Assembly: GCF_003149745.1 (NCBI RefSeq)
Contig: NZ_QGEG01000001.1
Coordinates: forward strand, 124,001 to 188,000
DNA: 64,000 nt
Direction of reading: 5' to 3'
Origin: Flagellimonas aquimarina
GTDB lineage: Bacteria > Bacteroidota > Bacteroidia > Flavobacteriales > Flavobacteriaceae
The number at the start of each line of letters is the position of its first letter. Position 1 is the first letter of the stretch. Both the position numbers and the translations under genes were made by a program. Below are positions 1 to 8,483 of this stretch, piece after piece. The notes below the pieces were generated by a model. The model worked only from the letters and a program-made list of their open reading frames with translations, searched no databases and was not told where the DNA came from.

Positions 1-1
1 T

Positions 2-172
2 CCAACTCTTCCAACGAGCTCTCCAGTCCAAAATCAAATCCTTGAAAGAAAGCCCTCCAACTGGGTTCAAGACTATCTGGGCTTGTTAGATATTTATCAT
101 ATTGCTCCGCAAAAAATGAAGTATGCGCAGCATTTAAAAAAGAATATTTATCCATGGACAGTTTCTAGCTAA
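2..172 (+). CDS. 3' end of an unidentified protein (partial)
   Basis: An open frame enters from the left edge and runs 56 codons to a TAA at 170-172. The visible C-terminus is polar and includes a W-V-Q-D-Y-L-G-L-L-D segment and a basic A-Q-H-L-K-K stretch. I do not recognise a family. The other two frames on this strand are closed early, and the codon use looks native. The start lies outside the window, so neither length nor domain content can be judged. The roughly 80 bp after the stop hold no obvious hairpin. Confidence 0.55.
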   Translation, partial: PTLPTSSPVQNQILERKPSNWVQDYLGLLDIYHIAPQKMKYAQHLKKNIYPWTVSS

Positions 173-253
173 AACCTATCTGAAAAATTTAACCAAAAAT
201 ACAACAATTACCAAAGGTAGGTCAACAAACTTGGCCATAATCGAAAAAATCTT

Positions 254-610
254 TTAGGTCCCATATTTGTGTTTGAACCAAACTTTCTGAAACTCTCTTT
301 TAAGCAACAAAAAGCATACTTCTGCAGAAACGTCCACCGCATCAACAGCCTCTATTTTCTTTATCGTATTTTCAGAAATATCAACTACATATAATAGATT
401 TAGGTATTCTTCAAATTTTTCTAAAATCAAAAAATAAAGTTTCTCGTGCAGGATACCCTTCAATTGATCAGGTTTAATATCCATTTTGAATTCCAATCCT
501 ATGTTCGCCATCTCAAAGTCTTTCTTTACCTGAGTTAGCAATTTTTGATAAAGCAGTTCCTTTTGAGCTACTTCCAATAATTCTAGACTATTGTTGAAAT
601 TGGATAACAT
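254..610 (-). CDS. conserved hypothetical protein, 118 aa
   Basis: Small soluble protein with no signal peptide or membrane segment and one Cys (near residue 99). It is rich in Leu, Glu and Lys and probably mostly helical; the N-terminal 35 residues (NNSLELLEVAQKELL onward) could form a coiled coil. I recognise no family. It starts with ATG at 610 and lies 33 bp downstream of the amidohydrolase stop (644) on the same strand, so it could be co-transcribed with that gene. Whether the two are functionally linked is unknown. Confidence 0.6.
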   Translation of the reverse strand: MLSNFNNSLELLEVAQKELLYQKLLTQVKKDFEMANIGLEFKMDIKPDQLKGILHEKLYFLILEKFEEYLNLLYVVDISENTIKKIEAVDAVDVSAEVCFLLLKREFQKVWFKHKYGT

Positions 611-643
611 GTCCTAATTTTTGCCCAAACGCTAAAGAAAGTC

Positions 644-1921
644 TTATTCTGATTTGAATATTTGCCCTTCTTTCATCACAAAGACCACATTTTTTAAGGT
701 CTCTACGTTATTTATAGGGTTCTCGTCCACAGCTACAATATCAGCCAAAAAACCTTCTTTTAATTGTCCTAGATTGTCCCCCATGCCCAGCAGTGTGGCA
801 TTTGTTATAGTTGCCGATTTCAAAGCTGCCATTATTGGCATTCCAGCTTCCACCATATAGGTAAACTCTCTTGCATTTTCCCCGTGTGGAAAAACCCCAG
901 CATCTGTTCCAAAAGCAATTGGCACTCCTTTTTTGTATGCTCTTTGGAACATTCCTTGAATTTTAGGGCCAATCTCTCTAGCTTTCTTGGCAACCACCTC
1001 TGGAAAGTATCCAGTGATTTTGGCCTTTTCCGTTACTTGTTTTCCGGCCGTAATGGTTGGAACCAAGAACGAATTGTACTGAATCATTAAATCCATGGTT
1101 TCATCGCTCATCAATGTTCCATGCTCAATGGTTTTTATACCTCCTTTAACGGCACGTTGCATTCCTTCATCACCATGGGCATGGGCAGCGGTAAGCATAT
1201 TGTAATCTTTTGCCGTATCTGTAATGGCCTTGATTTCTTCCATTGTAAATTGAGGGTTCTGTCCACTTTTGGCCACACTCAACACGCCTCCTGTTGCCGT
1301 AATTTTAATTACATCCGCTCCGTCTTTATAGCGTTGCCTTACTGCTTTTTTGCCATCTTCAGGGGAATTAACCACTCCTTCTTTTGGTCCAGGGTCACCC
1401 ATTAGTGATTTTTTCATTCCATTGGTTGGGTCAGCATGTCCTCCCGTTGTTCCAATGGCTTTTCCTGCTGTAAAAATCCTAGGCCCAACAACACTCCCTT
1501 TATTAATTGCTTTTCTTAGTGCTATGTTCACACCACTTCCACCTAAATCACGTACCGTCGTAAATCCCGCCATTAAAGTATTTTTGGCATAAACGGTAGA
1601 TTGAAGAGCAACATCCGCTTCATTGTCCGTATATCTTTGAATGTAGGAGCGAGGACTTGACTGCCCTTCAATATGCACATGAAGGTCGATAAATCCTGGT
1701 AACACTGTTTTATTTTTAAGATCTATCACTTTGTCTTCAGCACTGCCAGTTTTGTACCCATTTTGAATAGATTTAATGCTATTTCCAGAAACCACAATGG
1801 TCTTCTCTGAAAGGACTTTGCCAGATTGCACATCAACTATTTTTCCACATTGCAGATATGTTTCTTGGGCAAAGAGGATGGAAGTACATAATGAAATTGA
1901 TACTAAGAGAATTTTTTTCAT
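644..1921 (-). CDS. secreted metal-dependent amidohydrolase (imidazolonepropionase-like)
   Basis: 425 aa with a Sec signal peptide (about residues 1-18, ending in SILFAQ), so it acts in the periplasm or outside the cell. The TIM-barrel amidohydrolase signature is complete: HVHIEG (first metal His pair), VIKITATGGV (the Lys normally carboxylated to bridge two metals), AHAHG and IEHGT (metal His residues) and GTDAG (catalytic Asp). The family resembles prolidase/Xaa-Pro or imidazolonepropionase-type hydrolases, which in Flavobacteria often cleave dipeptides or N-acyl substrates. The actual substrate cannot be told from sequence. Its length is normal for the family. It appears to be first in a unit with the 118-aa gene downstream. 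Confidence 0.88.
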   Translation of the reverse strand: MKKILLVSISLCTSILFAQETYLQCGKIVDVQSGKVLSEKTIVVSGNSIKSIQNGYKTGSAEDKVIDLKNKTVLPGFIDLHVHIEGQSSPRSYIQRYTDNEADVALQSTVYAKNTLMAGFTTVRDLGGSGVNIALRKAINKGSVVGPRIFTAGKAIGTTGGHADPTNGMKKSLMGDPGPKEGVVNSPEDGKKAVRQRYKDGADVIKITATGGVLSVAKSGQNPQFTMEEIKAITDTAKDYNMLTAAHAHGDEGMQRAVKGGIKTIEHGTLMSDETMDLMIQYNSFLVPTITAGKQVTEKAKITGYFPEVVAKKAREIGPKIQGMFQRAYKKGVPIAFGTDAGVFPHGENAREFTYMVEAGMPIMAALKSATITNATLLGMGDNLGQLKEGFLADIVAVDENPINNVETLKNVVFVMKEGQIFKSE

Positions 1922-2010
1922 GTCTTTTTGAGTTAGCTAATTTGTGTTTTAAAAGTAAGCATACATTGTATTTCTGCAATAAAAAATCCTGATTCCTTAA
2001 TTAATTTGAA

Positions 2011-2037
2011 TAAAAAAGCCCACCTAAAAGGTGGGCT
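2011..2037 (-). terminator. rho-independent terminator after galE
   Basis: Read on the minus strand, a 9-bp perfect stem (arms 2029-2037 and 2017-2025) with a 3-nt loop is followed at once by a run of six T (2011-2016). It lies 21 bp past the galE stop, so it ends the DegT-galE unit. Confidence 0.85.
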
Positions 2038-2057
2038 CCTGAACATGTCTTGTATAA

Positions 2058-3074
2058 CTATTTTCTAATCTTTCGTTCCCAATCCCAAGCAGATCTCATG
2101 GAATCATCTAAGGATGATAGTGCTTTCCAACCAAGGACTTGGTTTGCTTTTTTTGTATCTGCATAAGCTTGAATAACATCTCCTTGTCTCCTATCTACTA
2201 TTTTATAGTTCAATTTTTCTCCAGATACCCGTTCAAAACTGTTGATTACCTCTAATACAGAACTGCCTTTTCCCGTGCCTAAATTAAACACTTCATAATT
2301 GGCTTCGTTTTTCTGATTCAGCAATCGCTGCAAAGCAACAACATGTGCTTTTGCCACATCAACCACATGAATATAATCTCTAATACAAGTGCCATCCTCA
2401 GTTGGGTAATCATCTCCAAAAACAGATAACTGCTCCCTAAGACCAATTCCTGTTTGTGTTATATATGGAAGCAGGTTTTGAGGAACTCCAATAGGAAGTT
2501 CTCCAATTTCCACTGTTGGATGTGCGCCTATTGGATTAAAGTAACGTAATGCAATTGCGGCTAACTGTGGATTCACCTTACAAGTATCTTTTATGATTTC
2601 TTCACCTACTTGTTTTGTGTTTCCATAAGGAGATTCTGCCGGTTTTACGGGTGCATCCTCCGTAATCGGCATTTTATCTGCCTGACCGTATACTGTGCAG
2701 GAGGAACTAAATATAAAGTTGGACTTATCCAGTGCGGTAAGCTCTTGAAGCATATACACCAAAACTCCAAGGTTGTTTTCGTAATATAAAAGTGGGTTTT
2801 CTACACTTTCCCCAACCGCTTTGGAGGCTGCAAAGTGAATTACACCATCAATGTTATTATGTTTTGCAAAGAATTGTTGAACATCTGACTTGTTCCGAAG
2901 ATCCATCTTCTCAAAAATGGGTTTCTTTCCAGAAATGGCCTCAATACCAACCAGAACATCCTCTGAGGAATTGGATAGGTTATCAATGATTACAACTTCA
3001 AAACCTTCGTTTTGAAGTTCAACAACAGTGTGGGAACCTATAAATCCCAATCCTCCGGTTACAAGTATTTTCAT
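2058..3074 (-). CDS. galE: UDP-glucose 4-epimerase
   Basis: 338 aa, the normal GalE length. It interconverts UDP-glucose and UDP-galactose (and often the N-acetyl forms) using tightly bound NAD in the cytoplasm. The N-terminus carries the Rossmann motif TGGLGFIGS. The catalytic Tyr and Lys sit in SPYGNTK near residues 148-154, with the Ser/Thr of SSSCTVYG upstream. The C-terminal part has RDYIHVVDVA and the NLGTG signature. It starts 2 bp after the DegT aminotransferase, so the two are one operon closed by the hairpin at 2011-2037. Together they suggest synthesis of a nucleotide-activated sugar for surface glycans. Confidence 0.95.
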   Translation of the reverse strand: MKILVTGGLGFIGSHTVVELQNEGFEVVIIDNLSNSSEDVLVGIEAISGKKPIFEKMDLRNKSDVQQFFAKHNNIDGVIHFAASKAVGESVENPLLYYENNLGVLVYMLQELTALDKSNFIFSSSCTVYGQADKMPITEDAPVKPAESPYGNTKQVGEEIIKDTCKVNPQLAAIALRYFNPIGAHPTVEIGELPIGVPQNLLPYITQTGIGLREQLSVFGDDYPTEDGTCIRDYIHVVDVAKAHVVALQRLLNQKNEANYEVFNLGTGKGSSVLEVINSFERVSGEKLNYKIVDRRQGDVIQAYADTKKANQVLGWKALSSLDDSMRSAWDWERKIRK

Positions 3075-3076
3075 GC

Positions 3077-4231
3077 TTAATGGTTTAGAAAGTCAATGAC
3101 CAAGTTGGTTATAAATTGAATCTGATCATCATCCAACTCCGTATGCATGGGAAGTGATATCACTTCTTTTATCAATTGATTCGTAACTGGAAAATCAGCT
3201 TCATTATAGCGCTCATCCATATATGCTTTTTGCTTGTGCAAAGGAATAGGATAATACACTCCACAAGGAACGCCATTATCATTTAAATGTTGTGCCAGCC
3301 CGTCTCTTTTTTCGTTCAAAATACGAAGGGTATACTGATGAAAAACATGACAGTCACAAGTATCGCATATTCCATCACAGCCATTTACCGTTTTGGGCAC
3401 CATTATATGTTCTTGCCCTTCAAAGGCCTTGGAATACCTTCTTGCCGCTTCTCTTCGCTTTGAGTTATAGGTATCTAAATTTGGAAGTTTAGCTCTAAGA
3501 ACCGCTGCTTGAATAGAGTCCAATCTGGAATTGACCCCAATTACATCATGATGATATCTTTTATACATACCGTGGTTTACCATTCCGCGAATCGTGTGGG
3601 CCAAATCATCATCATTGGTGAAAATGGCTCCGCCATCTCCATAGCATCCTAAGTTTTTGGATGGAAAGAAGGAAGTAGATGCCACATGACCGATAGTGCC
3701 TGCTTTTTGCTTTTGACCATTTTTAAAAGTATGCGTTGCTCCAATAGCTTGAGCATTATCTTCAATCACATACAAGCTATGTTTTTCTGCCAATTCCATT
3801 ATGGCATCCATATTCGCACATTGACCAAACAAGTGTACGGGAACTATTGCCTTGGTTTTTGGGGTAATTGCTTTTTCAATGGCATCTATATCAATATTAA
3901 AAGTATCTGGCTCTACATCAACCAAAACAGGTGTAAGATTTAAAAGAGCAATCACTTCTACTGTTGCAGCAAACGTAAAGTCTGCTGTAATGACCTCATC
4001 TCCTGGTTTTAACCCCAAACCCATCATACATATTTGAAGTGCATCTGTACCATTTGCACATGGAATTACATGCTTAACGTTCAAATATTCTTCTAACTCT
4101 TTTTGAAAGGCATGCACTTGAGGCCCATTTATAAATGCCGAGGAATCTAAAACCTCCGAAATAGAATTGTTCACTTCATCTTTTATACCTTCATATTGAC
4201 CATTTAAGTCAACCATTTGTATTTTCTTCAT
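3077..4231 (-). CDS. DegT/DnrJ/EryC1/StrS sugar aminotransferase
   Basis: 384-aa PLP-dependent aminotransferase acting on keto-sugar nucleotides. Visible landmarks: N-terminal GPQVHAFQKELEEYL, the ANGTDAL phosphate-binding segment, VIEDNAQA (Asp contacting the pyridine nitrogen), and STSFFPSKNLGCYGDGGA with the Schiff-base Lys. Odd feature: near residues 285-295 an insertion reads CDGICDTCDCH, with four Cys and a His, which could hold a metal or disulfides (see findings). The gene is first in an operon with galE. It lies divergent from waaA (start 4312), with 80 bp between. The sugar substrate cannot be assigned. Confidence 0.9.
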   Translation of the reverse strand: MKKIQMVDLNGQYEGIKDEVNNSISEVLDSSAFINGPQVHAFQKELEEYLNVKHVIPCANGTDALQICMMGLGLKPGDEVITADFTFAATVEVIALLNLTPVLVDVEPDTFNIDIDAIEKAITPKTKAIVPVHLFGQCANMDAIMELAEKHSLYVIEDNAQAIGATHTFKNGQKQKAGTIGHVASTSFFPSKNLGCYGDGGAIFTNDDDLAHTIRGMVNHGMYKRYHHDVIGVNSRLDSIQAAVLRAKLPNLDTYNSKRREAARRYSKAFEGQEHIMVPKTVNGCDGICDTCDCHVFHQYTLRILNEKRDGLAQHLNDNGVPCGVYYPIPLHKQKAYMDERYNEADFPVTNQLIKEVISLPMHTELDDDQIQFITNLVIDFLNH

Positions 4232-4311
4232 CTAAATATATTATGGCATAAAATTAAGAAATTAACACACCATAACCACCTATTGATGAAAGAATGTATT
4301 TTAGCTGAAAT

Positions 4312-5556
4312 ATGATGTTTGTGCGGTTTGTATATAATTTTTTGATTTCTATTTCTTGGATTGTTATAAAAGTGATTGCACTTTTTAACACCAAGATGAA
4401 GTTGTTTGTTTCAGGGAGAAAGGGCATATTCCAACAGTTAAACTTAAAAATCTCAAAAAATGATCGATTTATTTGGATGCATGTTGCCTCTTTAGGGGAA
4501 TATGAACAAGGGTTGCCCATTCTAGAAAAAACAAAACTCAACTATCCATCCCACAAAATTATACTTACTTTCTTTTCTCCATCTGGGTATGAAGTAAAAA
4601 AAAATACCCCAATAGCTGATATTGTGATCTATCTGCCAATGGATACCAAATCTAACGTAAAAAGATTTCTGGATATGGTCAAGCCAGAACTTGCAATTTT
4701 TATAAAGTATGAGATTTGGCCAAACTACCTTTATGGGTTGAAGCAAAGAAATATTCCGGTGATATTGGTTTCCGCTATATTTTCCAATAGACAGATCTTT
4801 TTTAAACCTTTTGGTGGTTTTATGCGCAATGGTCTGAAAGCTTTTGCTCATTTTTTTGTTCAGGATAAAAAATCCAAAGACCTGTTGTCCTCAATTGGCT
4901 TCGAAAATATTACGGTTGGTGGTGATACTCGATTTGATCGGGTTTCTGAAATATTGAAACAGAACAATCATTTAGATTTTATGAATGAGTTTAAAAATGA
5001 TGGACTCTGCCTTGTAGCCGGCAGTACATGGCCAGAGGATGAGGAAATCTTGGCTGACTGGATCAATTCCACCAATGAACAAATAAAATGTGTTATTGCA
5101 CCCCACACCATAAAAGAAACCCATGTTCAAAAATTAAAAACCAATATTTCCAAAAAAACGGTTTGTTTTTCAAAAATTGAAGGGGAAGTTCTCTCCACCT
5201 TTGACGTAATCATTATAGACAACATTGGCCTTTTGACAAAAATCTACAGTTATGCGGACATAGCATATGTGGGGGGTGCTTTTGAAACTGGATTGCACAA
5301 CACACTTGAACCTGCTGTTAATGGAATTCCTGTGGTCATTGGTCCAAATTACAGTGGATTTAAAGAGGCGGAAGATTTGGTGAGTAAAAAGGGAATATAC
5401 GTTGTTACCAGTAAAGAAGAGTTTAAAGAACTGATGGCACGCTTGATTGACGATGGTGATTTCAGGGAAAGAACCGGCAAGATCAATTCTAAATACATCA
5501 ACAAAAACATAGGTGCAACAGCACAGGTAATAGCCTATATAAAAACTATTCTTTAA
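4312..5556 (+). CDS. waaA: 3-deoxy-D-manno-octulosonic acid (Kdo) transferase
   Basis: 414 aa, typical WaaA/KdtA length. It adds Kdo from CMP-Kdo to the lipid A precursor at the inner membrane. An N-terminal membrane anchor (residues 4-25) is followed by the Kdo-transferase N domain with the invariant WMHVASLGEYEQG (catalytic Glu). Next come FIKYEIWPNYL and the C-terminal GT-B half with AGSTWPEDEE, VGGAFETGLHNTLEPA and a GPNYSGFKEAEDL segment. There are two adjacent ATG codons (4312, 4315), and either may start. The next gene, a sugar permease, begins 32 bp after the stop. Confidence 0.95.
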   Translation: MMFVRFVYNFLISISWIVIKVIALFNTKMKLFVSGRKGIFQQLNLKISKNDRFIWMHVASLGEYEQGLPILEKTKLNYPSHKIILTFFSPSGYEVKKNTPIADIVIYLPMDTKSNVKRFLDMVKPELAIFIKYEIWPNYLYGLKQRNIPVILVSAIFSNRQIFFKPFGGFMRNGLKAFAHFFVQDKKSKDLLSSIGFENITVGGDTRFDRVSEILKQNNHLDFMNEFKNDGLCLVAGSTWPEDEEILADWINSTNEQIKCVIAPHTIKETHVQKLKTNISKKTVCFSKIEGEVLSTFDVIIIDNIGLLTKIYSYADIAYVGGAFETGLHNTLEPAVNGIPVVIGPNYSGFKEAEDLVSKKGIYVVTSKEEFKELMARLIDDGDFRERTGKINSKYINKNIGATAQVIAYIKTIL

Positions 5557-5588
5557 TTTTTCGCTAGTTTTAGAGAAATCAACTTACC

Positions 5589-6947
5589 ATGAACAACCGT
5601 ATTTTTAAAATTTCGCTCACCGCTGCTTTGGCGGGTTTTTTATTTGGTTTTGACACTGTTGTCATATCCGGAGCCAACCTACCTATAAAAGAGCTTTGGA
5701 ACACCTCTCCTCTTTTTCATGGAGTTTTTATTATGAGCATGGCGCTATGGGGAACTGTTTTAGGCTCATTGTTTGGAGGAATACCCTGTGATAAATTAGG
5801 CAGGAAAAAGACCTTGATATGGATTGGGATACTTTATTTTCTGTCCGCTCTTGGCTCCTCGGTGGCCCAAGACCCATATCTTTTTTCGTTCTTCAGATTC
5901 ATTGGAGGGGTTGGGGTCGGAGCTTCATCGGTAGCAGCACCTATTTATATTTCTGAAATCTCGACTCCCGAAAATAGAGGAAAACTTGGAGCTATGTATC
6001 AATTCAACATTGTATTTGGGATTTTCATTGCGTTTATATCCAACTATTTATTAAAAGGTTTTGACGGAGCTAATGATTGGCGATGGATGTTAGGCATTGA
6101 GGCTGTTCCTGCTCTTGCATATACAGCAATGGTCTTCTATATTCCCAATAGTCCTAGATGGCTTATGACAAAAAAACAAGATGAAAAACAAGCACTTAAA
6201 GCTTTGGAATTTATTACAAATGCAGAAGTGGCAAAACTTAGAATGCAAGAGATTAAAGAAGCGCTAGGAAAAAGCTTTTCTAAAGAAAAACTCTTTTCTG
6301 GAAAGTACAAGAAGCAATTGCTACTAGCTTTTTTAATAGCATTTTTCAATCAGCTTTCAGGTATAAACTTCGTTCTTTATTATGCTCCCGAAATATTGGA
6401 ACGCGCCGGTCTGGCATCAAAGGAGTCTTTATTCAGCTCTATTTCTATCGGAATCGTAAATCTTGTTTTCACGCTCATAGGTATTCGTTTAATAGATCGT
6501 TTGGGGCGAAAACAATTGATGAAGATTGGTTCATTAGGCTACATTATAAGTTTGGCTATGGTAGGTTGGTGTTTTTACGCTGATGCCAGTTCAACTCTAC
6601 TGTTAGCTTTTATTCTGGTGTTCATTGCCTCGCATGCCATTGGACAGGGAGCAGTGATTTGGGTCTTTATTTCAGAAATATTCCCAAATAATGTGAGAGC
6701 CTCTGGCCAATCATGGGGTACTGGCACACATTGGGTTTTTGCAGCCGTTATAACTTTGGTTACTCCCATTTTCTTGGACGCCGACAAAGGAATTTTTCGA
6801 GAAAATCCATGGCCTATTTTCTTGTTTTTTGCCTTAATGATGGTAATTCAACTATTATGGGTAATATTCGTGATGCCAGAAACCAAGGGAATAACGCTAG
6901 AGGAACTTGGCAGAAAATTAAGTTCCAATAAGTCCAAATCCAGTTAA
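5589..6947 (+). CDS. MFS sugar transporter (sugar porter family)
   Basis: 452 aa with about twelve hydrophobic segments, a proton-coupled or facilitated hexose/pentose permease of the XylE/GalP type. Family signatures: GGIPCDKLGRKK and RLIDRLGRKQL (the paired D-R-x-G-R-K/R loops of the two halves), RFIGGVGVGASSVAAPIYISE, IPNSPRWL after TM6, NQLSGINFVLYYAPEI in TM7, and PETKGITLEELG at the C-terminus. Specificity cannot be read from sequence. It may share a transcript with waaA, but a -7-like TAGTTTTA lies at 5565-5572, so it may also have its own promoter. A ROK sugar kinase at 14838 could use its product. Confidence 0.93.
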   Translation: MNNRIFKISLTAALAGFLFGFDTVVISGANLPIKELWNTSPLFHGVFIMSMALWGTVLGSLFGGIPCDKLGRKKTLIWIGILYFLSALGSSVAQDPYLFSFFRFIGGVGVGASSVAAPIYISEISTPENRGKLGAMYQFNIVFGIFIAFISNYLLKGFDGANDWRWMLGIEAVPALAYTAMVFYIPNSPRWLMTKKQDEKQALKALEFITNAEVAKLRMQEIKEALGKSFSKEKLFSGKYKKQLLLAFLIAFFNQLSGINFVLYYAPEILERAGLASKESLFSSISIGIVNLVFTLIGIRLIDRLGRKQLMKIGSLGYIISLAMVGWCFYADASSTLLLAFILVFIASHAIGQGAVIWVFISEIFPNNVRASGQSWGTGTHWVFAAVITLVTPIFLDADKGIFRENPWPIFLFFALMMVIQLLWVIFVMPETKGITLEELGRKLSSNKSKSS

Positions 6948-7050
6948 TCCCTGCACGATATACTTAAAAGTTGCCCGTTAATCGAATAACGATGTGCAAT
7001 TTATAATTGATCAATGAATAATTTCTTACATTGTTAGAAATTACACTATT

Positions 7051-7179
7051 ATGACCGATGAAATTTCTTTTGGCAATAAAATGTTAGTCGGGTTTTTGCG
7101 ACTAATGGTTTTTGTCCTTGTTATTATTCTAGTTGCAATTCCTATTTGTATTTTACTGGATTTCCTAGGGATTCTTTAA
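7051..7179 (+). CDS. possible 42-aa single-span membrane protein
   Basis: The 309-bp gap after the permease holds a short open frame, ATG 7051 to TAA 7177-7179. It has a polar N-terminus (MTDEISFGNK) followed by about 28 hydrophobic residues that would span the membrane once. No family is recognised. Support is only the start, the length and the hydrophobic profile; chance remains possible. The rest of 6948-7256 shows nothing else apart from a small ATTGATCAAT palindrome at 7006-7015. Confidence 0.35.
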   Translation: MTDEISFGNKMLVGFLRLMVFVLVIILVAIPICILLDFLGIL

Positions 7180-7256
7180 TTTATATATTGCTTTCAGGGT
7201 TTTGTGCCCTTAAGTTCACTGATTTACTTTGCGAACTCAGTCTATCAAAGCAGTAG

Positions 7257-7883
7257 CTAAAAAATTACATCTTGTTCTCCCATTTTACTTGCAATTAGCT
7301 TAATGTACGATTCAACCGTCTTTTCCATGTTTATAGGTTCTAGAACATCTATGTCGCTCCTCCATATAAGCTCTCTTTCTTTGTCTATGCAAATGCAATA
7401 CAACGAAGTTTCTACTGTGTAGATATTAAATGTCTCATAGTATTCTGGATTGTAATAAATGTCTTGGTGATCTAAATAATCAGTACTGAAACGTGTGTAC
7501 ATTTCATTAAGGTTGCTCATTCTTTCTCTAAATGTTCTTCTGTTTTCCGTACCAACCACCTTTGTGAACAGAATAGCGTCAAAACCTTTGTCCAATAGTT
7601 GCCCTTCAACTTCTGATAGTTCTTCTTCCGATTTTTCTGAAGATGTAAATTCAACATCAAAAAGGTCAATACTTCGCATTGCCTCGACCCCTTTCGCATT
7701 TAACCTATCCGCAAGTCTTGTCTCAAACTCTGTTCTTAAATTATCATCTTGGGTCATTCCTACCACTAGGACCTTATATGCTTCAAACAAAACTATATCA
7801 GGGTTTTTCCAAGTGCTAACAAGTTTTGTAGAGGAGCATCCTAATAAAAGTAACATACCAAGACATACTATTTTTGTTTTCAT
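7257..7883 (-). CDS. putative lipoprotein, 208 aa
   Basis: An upstream ATG at 7916 is possible, but the start at 7883 puts a textbook lipoprotein signal first: MKTKIVCLGMLLLLGC, lipobox LLGC with Cys 16. The mature part begins SSTKLVSTWKNPD, a pattern seen in a family of Bacteroidota lipoproteins of unknown role. An alpha/beta segment follows (YKVLVVGMTQDDNLRTEFE, then AILFTKVVG) and a C-terminal half rich in aromatic residues. It would sit in the outer or inner membrane facing the periplasm. It follows hpf by 47 bp on the same strand without its own FNR-type box, so it may be read through from the hpf promoter. Confidence 0.75.
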   Translation of the reverse strand: MKTKIVCLGMLLLLGCSSTKLVSTWKNPDIVLFEAYKVLVVGMTQDDNLRTEFETRLADRLNAKGVEAMRSIDLFDVEFTSSEKSEEELSEVEGQLLDKGFDAILFTKVVGTENRRTFRERMSNLNEMYTRFSTDYLDHQDIYYNPEYYETFNIYTVETSLYCICIDKERELIWRSDIDVLEPINMEKTVESYIKLIASKMGEQDVIF

Positions 7884-7930
7884 TGGAAAAAAATTTAAAA
7901 TTATCCAGCTATTCAATTAACTAACAATGA

Positions 7931-8230
7931 CTAGTGCCTAACAAAAACACTTTGCCTTTTTTCTAGTTGCCTCTTCAGTTCATCAACTGTTTCAACCATC
8001 GCTTTTTCAAAATTATCCTTTTTTGATTTTGCAAAAAGTCGAGGTCCAGGGGCACTAAGTTCTATCTCACAAACTTTGTCCTGTCCAGTTTTATCATTCT
8101 CAATCTTAAAAAGCACATTGGCATTAATGACCCAACTGTGTTTTCTTCCTAATTTGTCAAGCTTTTTTAACAGAATCTTGTTCAAAGATTCACTTACTTC
8201 CATTTTTTGATATTGAATGTTGACTACCAT
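7931..8230 (-). CDS. hpf: short hibernation-promoting factor (HPF/RaiA family)
   Basis: 99 aa, the short HPF/YfiA form without the C-terminal dimerisation domain. Members bind the 30S decoding region and either promote 100S dimers or silence 70S ribosomes. The family pattern is visible: an N-terminal strand (VNIQYQKMEVSESL) with the helix ILLKKLDKLGRK, strands NANVLFKIEND and VCEIELSAPGPRLFAKS, then a basic C-terminal helix (MVETVDELKRQLEKR). The gene sits 58 bp downstream of a perfect FNR-type box (8288-8299), suggesting that ribosome hibernation is switched on by low oxygen in this organism. That link is inference. Confidence 0.88.
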   Translation of the reverse strand: MVVNIQYQKMEVSESLNKILLKKLDKLGRKHSWVINANVLFKIENDKTGQDKVCEIELSAPGPRLFAKSKKDNFEKAMVETVDELKRQLEKRQSVFVRH

Positions 8231-8256
8231 AACAGATTTACTTTGTATTTATATAC

Positions 8257-8299
8257 CAAATCTAGATACCTGACCAAAAGAATAAAATGACATTTGTCA
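8257..8299 (-). promoter_or_regulatory. FNR-type box and -7 element for hpf
   Basis: TGACATTTGTCA (TGA-N6-TCA) lies at 8288-8299. On the minus strand a perfect TAGATTTG (-7 consensus TAnnTTTG) spans 8264-8257. Box centre to its last G is 36.5 bp, the spacing seen at nearly every other box in this window. Confidence 0.8.
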
Positions 8300-8390
8300 G
8301 TATTTGATCATTATCCATAATCCTATTGTTCCTTTCAAACCAAAAAAACCACGAAGGTTTCCTCCTTTTCATATGTAAAAACGCGGAACC

Positions 8391-8433
8391 TGACCTTTAT
8401 CATTTATAAAACAACAAAACCACAATAATTTTA
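8391..8433 (+). promoter_or_regulatory. FNR-type box and -7 element for the 8484 gene
   Basis: TGACCTTTATCA lies at 8391-8402 and TAATTTTA at 8426-8433. Centre-to-end spacing is 36.5 bp. It is divergent from the hpf promoter, which has its own box about 100 bp away. Confidence 0.75.
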
Positions 8434-8483
8434 CTTGGAATTTTAAGTCTTAGCAATTTTGCATATTTCTAAACAAAAAAGAA

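Noticed and set aside
7006..7015. ATTGATCAAT as an FNR-type site for the 42-aa gene
   Set aside because: Half-site spacing does not fit TGA-N6-TCA and no -7 element lies at the expected place.
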